NCBI GenBank assembly: GCA_037576215.1
Contig: JBANDB010000004.1
Coordinates: forward strand, 4,650,001 to 4,714,000
Origin: Armillaria gallica
Lineage: Eukaryota; Basidiomycota; Agaricomycetes; Agaricales; Physalacriaceae
Direction of reading: 5' to 3'
Length of the DNA: 64,000 bases
Position 1 is the first letter of the stretch. Every line of letters starts with the position of its first letter. Below, one piece after another: positions 47,105-58,259 of this stretch. The translations under genes were made by a program, and so were the position numbers. The notes under the pieces are model-generated. The model had not been told where the DNA came from and made no database searches. It was given only the letters and a program-made list of their open reading frames with translations.

Positions 47105-48168
47105 CTTGAGGTGGAATGAATAAGTATATCGAGATATCGAGAGTTAGAGACAAGGGCTTACTTTTATCCTTAAACATCATCGCGTAACAGAAACATCAAA
47201 GAGTGTAAAAAGAGTGGAGAAACCAGAAAAGCATGGATGACAATATTCAGATGCCACAGCCACATGTTTAAGCCGAGACAAGGCACGAGGGAGGCACAGA
47301 GTAGATAGGTAACACACAAATTCACCGCCACGACGTGCATCTCCATGTCTGGTCCTGCCATACTCGCTAGCTCTGTGCCGATGACCCGCACGCTCAATTC
47401 GCCTGTCAAAACTTCCGGAATCTTGCAGAAACCTATGAAAGTGAATGACAGTGCCAACTTGGTATAGCGATCTCCCAAGGCTTCAACGCAGTGATTGACC
47501 CATTTCAAGGCGACTGCAGAGGTAGTCAAGATTAACGATGGAGACGACCAGCAAGAGCCAAGACGGGTAACTACCAAATTCAAACATTCATTTTTGTTTA
47601 ATGATGCCAACATATTCCACACAGGATGCTGTATCAGCATCTCATGATAATGGCAGACACCTCATCTGGACCGCCAAAGCCCAAGAGTGCTTCCTTAGGT
47701 ATCACCAAGGCATGCTTCGGCACCTGCAGGAGTCTACGTACAATTTCTATTGCTCCATGTACACTTCATTGACCACCTTTCTTAGTCACAACAACACCTT
47801 CAATGATGACCTCTACATATTAAACATATATTTCTGTTCCCTCCATGTACTGGGTATGTATCGTATGTTTCTATTGTAGCATTCTCCAGCTAACATCATT
47901 CCAGAGGATGAGGATTAGTGCACAGGTAGTGTCACTAGTTTTGTATCGCTCTTACATGTTCCTTGCCCTAGCTGTTACTTTCATTTTGCTTTCATTGTCG
48001 CTATCGTGTTGCTACCCATCCCACTTGTCCGCTACCTGAATAAAATCGCATTGTAATGCATTGTTAAGTCTGAATATTGAATAGTTTGGAAACAAGTTTG
48101 CATAATGCAAGGCATATTATGAACACCTGAAAGTTGCAATGTGAGTGATTAATGAATATAACAATGAG
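47105..48168. other. KDZ interior, low-confidence coding
   Basis: A 157-codon minus-strand frame (47,640-47,170) is hydrophobic (VIHAFLVSPLFLHSLMFLL) and lacks recognised motifs. A plus-strand frame (47,601-47,879) and a following hydrophobic stretch end near an AATAAA at 48,040. None can be called a gene with confidence; one may be a decayed cargo gene. Confidence 0.3.
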
Positions 48169-48800
48169 AAGCCATGTACAGGATGAAGCTCGCTCTCTGT
48201 TCTAAGAATATAAGAAATGAATAAACCTATGAGAGGAGGAAACGTTCGGATGGGACATATGATCAGTAATCATTTTGGCCACCGAGTATTTGTTTCGCTA
48301 GTGTACTTCCTCGGGTCAGTCCATTTTCCGGTAAGAATTATAAAACAAAATAAGGCATTTCAAACCATGTAACAATGTAAGCTGGTCGAGAGTTCACCCT
48401 CTGTTACAAGGATAAACTTCGAAGAGGAGGAAACGATTGGATCGAACATATGATCAGTAATCCATTTTGCCACCATTCACCAGTAGTCTTTGGCTAGTAT
48501 ACTCCCTCAGTGCCATCCTTTTGCCAGTAAGAATTAGGAGATAAGGCGTCTCGAACCATGCAACAATGTGAGGTGGTTGAGAGTTGATCCTCTCTTACAA
48601 GAATACCAGAAATAAGTAAACTTCGAAGAAGAGAAAACATTCAGATCGAGCATACAATCAATAATGGTTTTAGCTGCCGGCAAGTATTTATTTCACCAGT
48701 ACACCCTCTGAGTGCAATTCATTTGCTAGTAGAAACTATTAAGTGATAAGTGTCTTGAACTATGTAACGATGCAAGATGGCTGAGAGCTATACCATAGCT
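48169..48800 (+). repeat. Diverged tandem repeat of about 193 bp
   Basis: Three full units and a partial fourth begin at about 48,169, 48,362, 48,554 and 48,758 with a phrase like AACCATGTAACAATG. Units share GAGAGTT-CTCT, AAACTTCGAAGA, GGAAACGTTC-like, CATATGATCAGTAAT and GCCAGTAAGAATTA motifs. Units are clearly diverged from one another. The array lies directly downstream of the TET/JBP gene. It is non-coding and could act in termination, silencing or transposase binding, but nothing in the sequence decides. Confidence 0.7.
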
Positions 48801-48942
48801 TTTAAATCCTGAGCTAAGATGTGGGTTATCATGCCAATTCTTGCGCAAATCTTTTAATTCTAGCGGCTTAATTCACTTGGAAATGGATAGAAACTGATGA
48901 CATTTCAGACGTAGATGCTACAATACAGTAAACAAAGCATAT

Positions 48943-50726
48943 CTACACCCGCCGCTGACTCTGGAGCTCCTCAGTCCATTGCTGAAGGAGATCCTTCCAA
49001 ATAGTAAACGAGTGAATGTTTTTCAATGACAGGGCAGCACGCTGCTCCTTCCAAATACGCTCCTGTTCCTCTCCCCCCTGTAAAAACTCCGAGTCAGACA
49101 TCATCCCATTCTCAACCCAGCGAAACAGTCCCGCCGCGCTGTACAGGACGAAGGAGCAACGGTGCTCGCCCTCTTGGATAGGGAGGTTTGAATGCTCAAG
49201 CAAAGTGGACGGCAGCAGAATGCAGGAGCCAGGGGGAAACTCAATGATGAGCTTCAGGTCCCAGACAACAAGGTGCCCGCCCTTCTTGGCATCAAAGTTA
49301 CCGAGGGCCCAAAGCATGCACATGCCTCGAACTAGGTTTAAGAAATCCGTGTGGCAATTGGTATACGCCGAGAGCCCGAAGTTGATAGTAGCCACCATCC
49401 ACACACACTCAATGAAGTTGCAACGAAGATGGGGATTGTCGGTGCAGAGAGCATCTAGAATGGTGGCGTAGTCCTCATACGTCTCCAGAAAGAAGCTTCT
49501 AAATGTATCTGATATGGTCAATATGCAGTTAGAGAGGTCCACGGGGAGAAGAGGATACGTACTGTCACTGAAACCAGCCATCCGACGGAAAAATGGCCTC
49601 GAGATGAGCATGCACATGATGGCAGCGTTGTTCTTTGTGTTCTTGAGGTTTCCTGGACAGATTTATCCCCCGCCAAAGGATATACCGATGCCAAGGGAAG
49701 GGTACGACCCTCTTTGATGCATCAGCTGCTTGGCAGTAAAGTGACATCGGCTAGCAGCCTCCTTGATGTCATCGCAGGCCTCGCGTTGCAGTGCATCCCA
49801 GCAGGGATCGTTTGGATGGCCGCCGAGGACCATGACACAAGCCCCCGTCGCATCAAGGATCGGCTGAGGCTTGCTAGGGGCAGTTAGTGATTGCGATCAA
49901 TGCATTGCAAAGGAACAGGGACATACTCTCCAGGCCATGGTAGGTGCCGAAATCCCTGAGAAAGAAGGTCGTCCATCGAGTGCTGGGTATGGTCGGTCGA
50001 GGTGTGTGGTCCTACATATTCTCGAGCAGGTGGGATGTATGTAGTGTGGGTCAGAGTGGCATTGATGACATGCTTGAGGGTGATGCCCTTGATTCACCGT
50101 TGGGGGGAGCCTGCATCGTCTGATGCTGCAGCTCTTCTACATTGTCACTGTTGTGCCGCCTTCTTCTGCTTCTTCCATTCCTGCAGTGGTACTAATGGGT
50201 CAAAGACATAGGGCGGGGGTGAGCATGAGGGCGATCGGGTGGGCAGTGGGAGTGGGGGTGGCTCTCAACTGCATGCCGAGCGTCCGTGGCATGGCTCTTG
50301 CAGCTCTATTGGAACGTCTTCCTCTTGCTCTGCGTCAGGAGGTAGCTCGTCAGCATGGCGGTGAAGTATGTCGTCAAGCCGAATGTCAGGAAGCGTGATC
50401 ATGCTTGGCATGTATGGGGAGAATATGGAGCCATTATGGGTAGTCCTCGCTGTAATGGCGGCATGAGTACTGATGGTAGGAGATGGGAGGGGTGACACCT
50501 AGTCTTATTGCGCCTGTCGCGTTCTGCCTTCCAAGGGCAGATAGCATACTAGCCAGCACGGTAAGCCTAGGCATCGGGAATGGTGGCATAGAGCGGATGT
50601 ACTTACGTTCAAATGACATTTTGTAGCGCGTAACTTCTGGCACGAATTGGTGTTTAGCAATAGATGCGTCAGAGCAGAGCAGATGCGTGAGAGGGCAAAA
50701 AGTTTTCGAAGTCCGTTGGTAGTCAT
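48943..50726 (-). pseudogene. TET/JBP-type 2-oxoglutarate/Fe(II) dioxygenase, KDZ cargo, with three in-frame stops
   Basis: TET/JBP enzymes oxidise 5-methylcytosine or thymine in DNA. The catalytic exon (49,508-48,943) is intact: iron ligands H-x-D in NCHTDFLNLV (about 49,350), strand LGNFDAKKGGHLVVWDLKL, the distal His in LLEHSNLPI (about 49,195), and the 2-oxoglutarate-binding Arg in EHRCSFVLYSAAGLFRW. Upstream exons read AREYVGPHTSTDHTQHSMDD and WDALQREACDDIKEAASRCH, as expected for the mushroom family. An intron is at 49,509-49,562. One frame contains TAA at 49,663-49,665 and TGA at 50,094-50,096 and 50,145-50,147, each one C-to-T change from CAA or CGA. The first exon may start MTTNGLRKLF at 50,726, only about 70 bp from the divergent transposase start. 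Confidence 0.85.
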
Positions 50727-50798
50727 GTGAGAGATATCACATGATACACAGGGGCGTGTTGTTTGGTGCTCTACAGTACTGCGTCGATATCACCGGCG
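50727..50798. promoter_or_regulatory. Divergent promoter between dioxygenase and transposase
   Basis: If the predicted starts are right, about 72 bp separate two genes transcribed away from each other. The stretch is unusually short for a fungal promoter and would force shared control of transposase and dioxygenase. No TATA box is obvious. Starts are predicted, not proven. Confidence 0.35.
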
Positions 50799-53700
50799 AT
50801 GGCTAGCAAGAAACGAACCAAAACGTCTGGATTTTATGTCTATTCCTACACTCCTGCTACTATTCTTCAACCTTCGAGCAATAACAGACGTACACGCCCC
50901 AAGAAATCCATTCTTCATGCCAGCAAGGCTCATGCCCTAGATGATCGTCAGGAGGATTTGGATACTCTTGCTCGAGCATCGGAGGTAGATAGTTTCTCAT
51001 ACCTCCTGGGAGACAAGCTACCAGACATAGAGCAGCCGTCGCGCAGGCTTGATGGCAAGACTGACAGGGTACGAGTATCTGTGCCGCCAAAGAATCTTAA
51101 TACAGTAAGTGTGGGCCATGTCAAAGCGGAGTATTATGCTTATTCCTTAAGTACTGCATTAGGACAACCCTATGTATACTTGGCGACCGTTTCGAGACCA
51201 ATACCTAGATGAAATGCTGCGTTTGGAGGGATGCCAAGGTCAGGCTGATGCCTGTGTAGTGTGCAGAGGATCTGGGGGGGTATATAGATGTTGTGAGCAG
51301 GAGTGTTTTGCCACAGGTATGGTGTGTAAGGGCTGCTGTCTGAGCCTACACCGCCGTAACCCCTTGCATTGGATTGAGGTGTGTATCTCATTTCTTTTTT
51401 CCCTTCACTGTACTAATTTCCCTAGGAATGGAATGACTCTTTTTTCCAATCTTGCACTTTACAAAAATTAGGTTTATGGCTTCAACTTGGGCATCCCATT
51501 GGTGAAACCTGTCCATCCAGTATACCTGCTCATAAAGATTTTATGGTCCTCCATTCGAACGGTGTTCATACGGTTTCAGTGAATTTCTGTGAATGCTGCC
51601 CCACTGTTGAGCATTGGACTCAACTATTACGAGCATCTTGGTGGCCTGCAACCCCCATTGATCCACAGACAGCGACAATGTTCGCTCTTCTTCACCTGTT
51701 TCACACGCTCAACTGTCAGGGCAAAATGCCGGCATTTGACATGTGGAAATCCTTGGAAATCATGATGGCGAATCACACCCACAATCGTCCCCCAGACAGG
51801 TACAAGGTCCTGTTGCACACCATCCGCCAGTGGAGGCATCTCAAGCAATGCAAGCGAGCAGGTCGTGGACACGAGTCCAGCGGTGTTAGCGGAACAGCCT
51901 TGGGAGAGCTTGGGTTGGATTGCTCGGCGTGCCCCCACCCGGGGAAGAATATGCCTCCGATATCAGAGATCGAAGAGCTTAAACGGTGTGCCCCTTAATC
52001 CTTGCATTGCTGACTGGATTCTGATGTGTTTTAACAGTTGGCTGTATACCCAGTTCCTTGCCTTGGATGCAAACTACCAGGCACGGAATGTCATAACTTC
52101 GACAGAGGAGCAAGACCCCCCCCTGGGGGATGGTTGGGCCTATTTCGTGGAAAAGGGCCCCTACATGGAGCACCTTCGCAAGTTTGTGAGCGAGGAGGAA
52201 ATAAGCACTTGCTCTGGCTTTGCGGCGACCTTCTTGGCCAATATCAAGAATGTTCGCGGCCTTCGCACAATGGGGATTGTAGGTTGTACATGTTCGAGGC
52301 ATGGTGTTTGGAGGAAGCGTGGGTTTGGGAACCTACAGCGCAGTGAGAGGTATGTTTCGCTTGCTTTGTTTTTGTGCCGTTACTTACAACCATCACAAAG
52401 GCAGTGTAATATTGATGGCGTCGTTGTTCAAGCGCTGAACAATGTCGAAGTCGAGGTCATTATATCTTACGATATCATATGTCAATGGGGCATACATTTC
52501 TGGGACCGTATGGCAAAATTCCCCGACAATGCTTGCCTCAAGATCACACCGGAGGCGATTGTAATGTGTGTGCCCAAATTCCATCTTTGGGCACACAAGC
52601 CTCACTGTCATGCCTGCTTTTCCTTCAACTATGTCCCTGGTGCTGGCCAGACTCATGGAGAGACGATCGAGGAAAACTGGGCGGATTCAAACAAAGTGAC
52701 AGCTCAAACGAAGATGATGGGTCCCAGGGCACAGCAGGATACTCTGGACGACATCTTTGGGTTTCATAATTACAGGGTGATGGTGAGCTTCGGTGAGTAT
52801 CCCTTTTTTTTGCTCATATCATTGCTCATTGTGATTGCTAGACCGTGTGCTTGCAAATAGACTGGCCCGTGCTATTAAGGAGGCCCGCATCCATCGTGAC
52901 GACTTCAAGAGATTTGATGAAGGGGTTGTGAGCTATTTTAGCAGCACCCTCACATCTGATTGGCTGAAGAGCATCGTCCTATGGGAGAAGGATCACTCCA
53001 TGCCCTGTCCGTATGAAGCTACATTGCAAGGGAGGGAGACTTTGCAGGAAGTGGAGCTCACCTTGGCAAGGGAGGAGCACGAGACTTCAGCAAAGGCGGG
53101 CATCATTTCGCAGCTGTCAAGCCTGTCTTCATTCCTCATAACAGGAATACAGCTTGAGGAGGCTCAGTGAGTATTTTTGGCATGTATTCTTTCATTACCT
53201 GACCCCTATTAGGCGTACGCTAGAGTTGGAGGTGAAGGTGAGAGCCGTGGGAACCGTGTATCAGCAACTTGATATTCAAAGGCAACGAGCCACTCTTATT
53301 CGCAAGATCAACCAGTTTTGTGGATTACAACAAGTCTTTATGCCGAAGCTGCACCTTGTGCTCTCCCCATCCAAGCTCTGTCATATCGATAGCCCCGCTA
53401 GCTTCAATGCCAAAAATATCAAGCTTTTTATGCCCTCAGAGCTAGACAATGATGCCCAAAGGACTCACGTTTGTATGCTGGGAGTTGCAGCCATGGAGTT
53501 GTGTATATGCGAGGCTGAGGCTCGTGATTCCTTGCAGAAGCTTTGTTCAGGATTACGAAATCGCTCTGCCACCCACCTTTTCACCATTAAGAATGTTACC
53601 GGCCAGAACTCTACAACCTGAAACCAAGGGATTCTTCGCACCATCCAGATGAACATACACGCCAACAAGCTTCGCTATCGTTATGCACGTAATGCATTGT

Positions 53701-54376
53701 TTCATCTTAAGGGCCATGGAGAATGGGAGGAGGAGCTGCGGCTGTTGAGGGATGAGGATGTTCGCGGGTTAAACGAGCGAGTGCAGACTGAGGAGGAGCT
53801 TCAGGAGCAGGATCGCCTCAGGGACCTTGGGGTCATGGACGCAATTAGAGAGTCGTCTTCCAATTGGAACCCAGCCCAACGCGGTGACAATAAAAGGGTG
53901 ATGTCATGGATTTGGTATGAACTCGGGAATACCAATGACAACCCTGCTACTATTGAAGGTAATGAGGTTCGCTCCATGTCGTTTGGTTGTCTTCTGAAGT
54001 CATCTCTCCACAGCCCTGCATATCGAATGGTGTAAAGCTCGTGCAAGAATGCTACAATGGGATGAGGAGGTTGAATTACTGGATGAAGAAATGCACAGAG
54101 TTATCGCATTTGCAGAGTGGAAGGCTCACTGGTGGTTGCAAAGGGTGGTGCTCAGAGTTGATATATCCATGGAGCTGCAGGAGGGTCTGAACTCTGAAGG
54201 CCTTTGTGCTTGAACACGCTGTCTGGGAAGGTGTTGAGAGCCAACGATTCACCAAGAAGTGGGCGGCGCTCAGAGCAGTCGCTGTTGAGTACTTACAGGG
54301 CCTGCCAGTTTCAAACATTGTGGACTATGAGATAGAGGAGGAAGAGCTTATAGACGACGTCGATGATACCACATAG
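50799..54376 (+). pseudogene. KDZ transposase with CxC2 zinc cluster (one nonsense, one frameshift)
   Basis: Eight exons: 50,799-51,104, 51,163-51,378, 51,426-51,985, 52,038-52,349, 52,401-52,792, 52,842-53,166, 53,213-53,958 and 54,014-54,376; all introns are 46-58 nt. The start is MASKKRTKTSG. The CxC2 cluster CVVCRGSGGVYRCCEQEC with MVCKGCCLSLHRRNPLHW (exon 2) is followed by the KDZ core: GHPIGETCPSS, FLALDANYQARN, DPPLGDGWAYFVEKGPY, IISYDIICQWGIHFWDRM (first acidic residue of the RNase H-like fold), PKFHLWAHKPHCHACFSFN and GQTHGETIEENWADSN. TGA at 53,619-53,621 interrupts exon 7 in frame (CGA expected). One extra base near 54,196-54,200 shifts the frame in exon 8, after which VLEHAVWEGVESQRFTKKW resumes. 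Full-length but inactive as sequenced. Confidence 0.9.
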
Positions 54377-54423
54377 CTATTTCTATTGGTATTCCATGTA
54401 TTATAGAGGACCAAAAAATTATC

Positions 54424-55009
54424 AAGTCAACCACCTTCTTTTTTGGGAAATATTTTCCCACATCAACAAAAGTACATCCAATTTAATTTTTCTGCATCCA
54501 GTCTAAAAAATGAGTATATCCCATTGAAAACATGTCACATAGGTAGTATTATGTGTATACTATTCATTGGTGAAAAGAAAAAAAAATCTGAAATTTGAGG
54601 AAGGGGCGGGACAGAGGGTGGGAGGGCGGGATAATGAGCGGAGGGGCGGAATAGCGACGGGGGATGTGGATGACTGATACCCAGTCCCATGGTCCACGTT
54701 CTACAAGTAGCCGGATCTGGGAAATAGCCGGATGCACCCTAAAAATAGTGGTATGATCTCACCAATCTAATAATAGATGCCACCAGCCTTTTTCCCTCTC
54801 CTGACCCGATTTGGCAGGTAAAATGAGGCATCCTGCCCCTATTCCTGCCCCCATTCCACCCCCCTACCCATATTGCACCCTATAATAGGATATCGCAGCC
54901 AATATCTTATATCGCAATAAAAAAATAGAGGCCTATTAAGAAAGACTGTTTTGTGATTTCGTAACCAAGTATAATAGGGTATTTTGCAAAAGACCTAGGG
55001 CATTGGGTG
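54424..55009 (-). repeat. Right terminal inverted repeat of the KDZ element
   Basis: Reverse complement of 42,556-43,140, beginning AAGTCAACCACCTTC and ending GGCATTGGGTG at 55,009. The transposase stop lies 48 bp before it. Confidence 0.92.
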
Positions 55010-55118
55010 ATTTATGAAGGCTCCATGGAGTCGCAGATCTAAAGATAAGATAAGGGTAAGCACCAAAGATAGGATAAGATAAGAGGTGCTTAGGTAAAGA
55101 AATGAATAAATCGTAACA
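55010..55118 (-). repeat. Truncated 3' LTR of copy B
   Basis: Matches 63,101-63,209 (ATTTATGAAGGCTCCATGG to GTAACA) and is followed by the polypurine tract (minus strand AGGGGGGTAA, 55,119-55,128). The other three quarters of the LTR are replaced by the KDZ right terminus. Confidence 0.88.
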
Positions 55119-55330
55119 TTACCCCCCTGTTAAGGCAGGTGTCCCAACTGCTGTTAGCTTCAATCTCATCATTACTTTCTCACAATGCCAGGCCCAACTT
55201 TAGTGCCTATGCCTCAACGGCTGCGACTCTCCTTTCTTTGTTCCCTATATGTGAGGGTCTGAACGAGGAGGAGGTATTCCGTTATCAGGTGGTTGTGGAA
55301 GTGGTATTTCTGGTAAACTTTTTCATGTTG

Positions 55331-56760
55331 TCATGGGATTTCGGTTGGTGCGAGCGGCGATTTTGTGTATGTCGAAGGGTCATCGTTGCCACCCAGCCAA
55401 TCCCAGTCTAGCTGTTGGTCGTACCAAACTTTTCGTCCAGTGAATGGGTCCATGTAGGATTGCCAATCTCCTGTCCCATGCTCAGTATGATTCACTTTTT
55501 CTGTGAGATATTCATCAACAAGTTCATCAGCGTCCATGTTATCCTCCCGTACCCAACTGTTGGATTCTGGTCCATATCCTTTCCATTTGGCAAAGTAGTC
55601 TGTGACCCAATGCCATGGTTCACCGGCTTTTCCCCTGACTTTGCGCTCTCTACTGTCAAGGACTTTCTCGACTTCGTAGTGCTCTTCACCGTCAATGAGA
55701 TCTGGCAGCGGAGGAGGCAGTTGTTCTTGGTTTGGGAATGCGGGTGGAGTGTATGGTGTGAGGAGTATTTCATTGAACACTGGATGGATATGCCAGGTTG
55801 GCAGGAGCTTTAATTTATATGCTGATGCTCTGACTTTTGCGACGATGGGGAATGGACCTGTTCATTTGTCTGCAAGTTTCTTCTTGGGATGTGGGAGATT
55901 GAGGTTGGTTGTGTTGAGCCACACCTTGTCTCCCACTTGGTATTCAACTGCAGGTCGTTTCTTTTTGTCATATTGGGCTTTCATCTGGTTGGCGGCTTTC
56001 TCGAGCGCTTGCTTTGCTTCGGAATGGATTTTCTGCATCTGTGAAACGAATGTGGTTGAGGCTGGTGTTCTGAAGGGTGCTCGGGGTTTTGCACCTGGGA
56101 GGATTTCAGCATTATAGCCATAGTTAACCTCGAAGGGACTTTTGCCCGTAGCGGAATGGGTGCGGTTGTTATGAGCGAAGGCTGCAAGGGAGAGCCATTC
56201 AACCCAGTCATTCTGACGATGATTGACGAAGATCCGGAGGTATTTTTCAACCTCCTGATTAACTCGTTCAGTCTGTCCATCAGTCTGTGGGTGATAGGCA
56301 GTGGATACGTTTGCCTTGATTTGGAGCAAGTCATAAAGGTCTTTCATGAACTTGGATATGAACATGGTGCCCCGGTCAGAGATGACGACTTGGGGCATCC
56401 CATGTCTGGCATATACTTCATCTCGTAGGATCTTGGCCCACCCTTCTGATGACATCTCTGTGGTACATGTGACAGGTATGATTTCCTTGGAGAATCGGTC
56501 AACAATCATTAAGATCACGTCGAATCCGTTGCACCTAGGTAAACCAGTGACCATATCAACAGAGATATGAGTCCATGGTTGGGAAGGAATGGCGTTAGGA
56601 TGAAGGGGTGCTGCTTTTGCTTGCATGCTCAACTTGGTTTGTTGACATGTTTTGCAGGCGTGAACATAGCTCTCTATGTCTTTCTTCATCCTTGGCCACC
56701 AATATTCTCATAACACGAGTTCTTTAGTCTTTTCAATGCCGGGGTGTCCTGCCGTGATGT
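55331..56760 (-). pseudogene. Integrase and chromodomain of copy B
   Basis: The frame 56,689-55,862 is open for 275 codons with YVHACKTCQQTK (zinc finger), SVDMVTGLP (D), VVISDRGTMF (D), QTERVNQEVEKYLR (E) and the GPY/F-type end (VGDKVWLNTTNLNLPHPKKK). A TGA at 55,862-55,864 follows ADK; after it the frame continues into the chromodomain (EEHYEVEKVLDSRERKV, then YFAKWKGYGPESNSWVRED), which is unbroken here. A TGA at 56,708-56,710 (VL*EYWWP) cuts the zinc-binding part upstream, where copy A still has CGA. Confidence 0.87.
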
Positions 56761-57110
56761 GGTCATGATGTAGCGCAATGATTTCTCCTCACAGTGCATG
56801 GTCTTGGGGAATATAGATGCGGGAATCGTAATAGATTAACCCATTGTCTAGCTTCATCCCTCAATCATGGCTGAGGGATGCGGAAACATCCTTGTCCCAT
56901 CAGTGGTGGTTGAGCATGGCTTGCTTAATCTTGGAATGGATTTCCTCGATCGTGGGCATGACTAGTGCCCAAAAGTGCTCAGGTTTGAGGATGATAACCT
57001 CATCATTGTCCTCCTTTCCTTGCTCGTGATCTGCTCATCAGCTTAGTAGGTCAGCCTTCTTGTTTGCTGTTCCCAGTTTGTGGTGCAGTGAGAAATGGTA
57101 TTTGGCAAGC

Positions 57111-58250
57111 TCAGTTACCCAATGCACTTGACATCGGTTGAGCTTTTGGGGCTTTCAGAAATACTGCAGATTTTGATGATCTGTCCATATCTCGAAGTCC
57201 TGAGCTGCACCCATTAGATAGTGCCTCCACTCGTCCAGGGCTAGCATGATTGCCAGCAGTTCCTTGTCGTAAATTTTGTAATTTCGTTCCGTAACTGTGA
57301 GGGATTTGGATAGAAACATGACTGGGTGCCATTTTCCATCCTGCTCTTGCGACAATACAGCACCGATCGCTCCCTCGCTTGCATCTGCTTCTATGTGGAA
57401 CTTCCCTTCCTCCGTGGGTATTGCCAGTACCACTTCTTCGGCCAGCAGTCTCTTCAACTCTTCGAACATGTCCTGTTGCACTTTTCCCCACTTCCATGGA
57501 TCATTTCTGGTCAGCTGTGTCATAGGTTTGATGACCTTGCTGTAACCTTTGATGAAATGTCTGTAGAAGTTGGTGAAGCCTAAGAACGACTGGAGTTGTA
57601 CTTTCTTGACTGGCACAGGCCACTCTGCGATTCCTGCGATTTTGACTGGATCCATTCAGATGCTTCCTTCACTGATGATGACTCTGAGGTACTCTGTTTC
57701 CAAGGTTTCGAACTCGCATTTCTCCGCTTTAAGGAATAGCTTGTTCTTTCGGAGGAGTCTTAGAACCTCACGCGTGATGCGGCGATGCTCCTCCTTGGTC
57801 TTGGACATGATTAGGATATCGTCAAGATACACCGTGACGCAGCCTGATGTAATGAGATCTTTGAAGATGTCATTCATCATCCACTGGAAGGTGGCAGGCG
57901 AATTGGTGAGCCCAAAGAACATAACCGTGGGTTCAAACAACCCTCAATTAGTTCTGAATGCTGCCTTCCATTCGTCGCCGCTCTTGATGCGTATGTTGTT
58001 GTATCCCCATCAAACATCGAGTTTCGAAAAGTATTTGGCCCCTCGCAATTTGTCCATTAGTTTTGAGATTAGAGGGAGCGGATAACAGTTTTTAATCGTC
58101 ATTTCGTTGAGCTTCCGGTAATCTTGGACTGGTCACAGCTTGCTATCCTTTTTCTTGACAAAGAGGAAAGGTGAAGCCATGGGCAACTTAGAGGGTTGTA
58201 TTCGTCCACTTGAGAGGTTCTTGTCCAGAAACTTGTCGAGTTCCACTTGT
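57111..58250 (-). pseudogene. Reverse transcriptase and RNase H of copy B
   Basis: RT begins near ASPFLFVKKKDSKL and contains VYLDDILIMSKTKEEH (about 57,818-57,829) and FTNFYRHFIKGYSKV. RNase H reads HIEADASEGAIGAVLSQEQD, then YKIYDKELLAIMLAL and WTDHQNLQYF. TGAs at 58,133-58,135, 58,010-58,012 and 57,155-57,157 coincide with those in copy A; a further stop lies near 57,657 (region MDPVKIAG). All catalytic residues can still be read, but no continuous product is possible. Confidence 0.87.
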
Positions 58251-58259
58251 TCATTCCAG

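Larger units (their letters stand above)
42556..55009 (+). mobile_element. KDZ (Kyakuja/Dileera/Zisupton-type) DNA transposon with TET/JBP cargo
   Basis: A 12,454-bp element bounded by inverted repeats of about 585 bp that begin CACCCAATGCCCTAGGTC and end GACCTAGGGCATTGGGTG in perfect mirror. It encodes a KDZ transposase (plus strand, right part), a divergent TET/JBP-type dioxygenase, a viroplasmin-like domain gene and a conserved unknown gene (all minus strand). Coupling of TET/JBP genes to KDZ transposons is an established feature of mushroom genomes. The left flank is gypsy pol/gag sequence and the right flank is gypsy LTR sequence. No target duplication is visible (ATAGGCAT against ATTTATGA). 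The transposase and dioxygenase genes both carry stops, so this copy is probably immobile on its own. Confidence 0.92.

Noticed and set aside
47170..47640. Integral membrane protein gene (hydrophobic 157-codon frame)
   Set aside because: No splice context, no recognisable family and overlapping frames of similar length on the other strand; kept only as low-confidence interior sequence.
48169..48800. CRISPR-like array
   Set aside because: Whole units are repeated and diverged, there are no constant repeats alternating with unique spacers, and the organism is eukaryotic.
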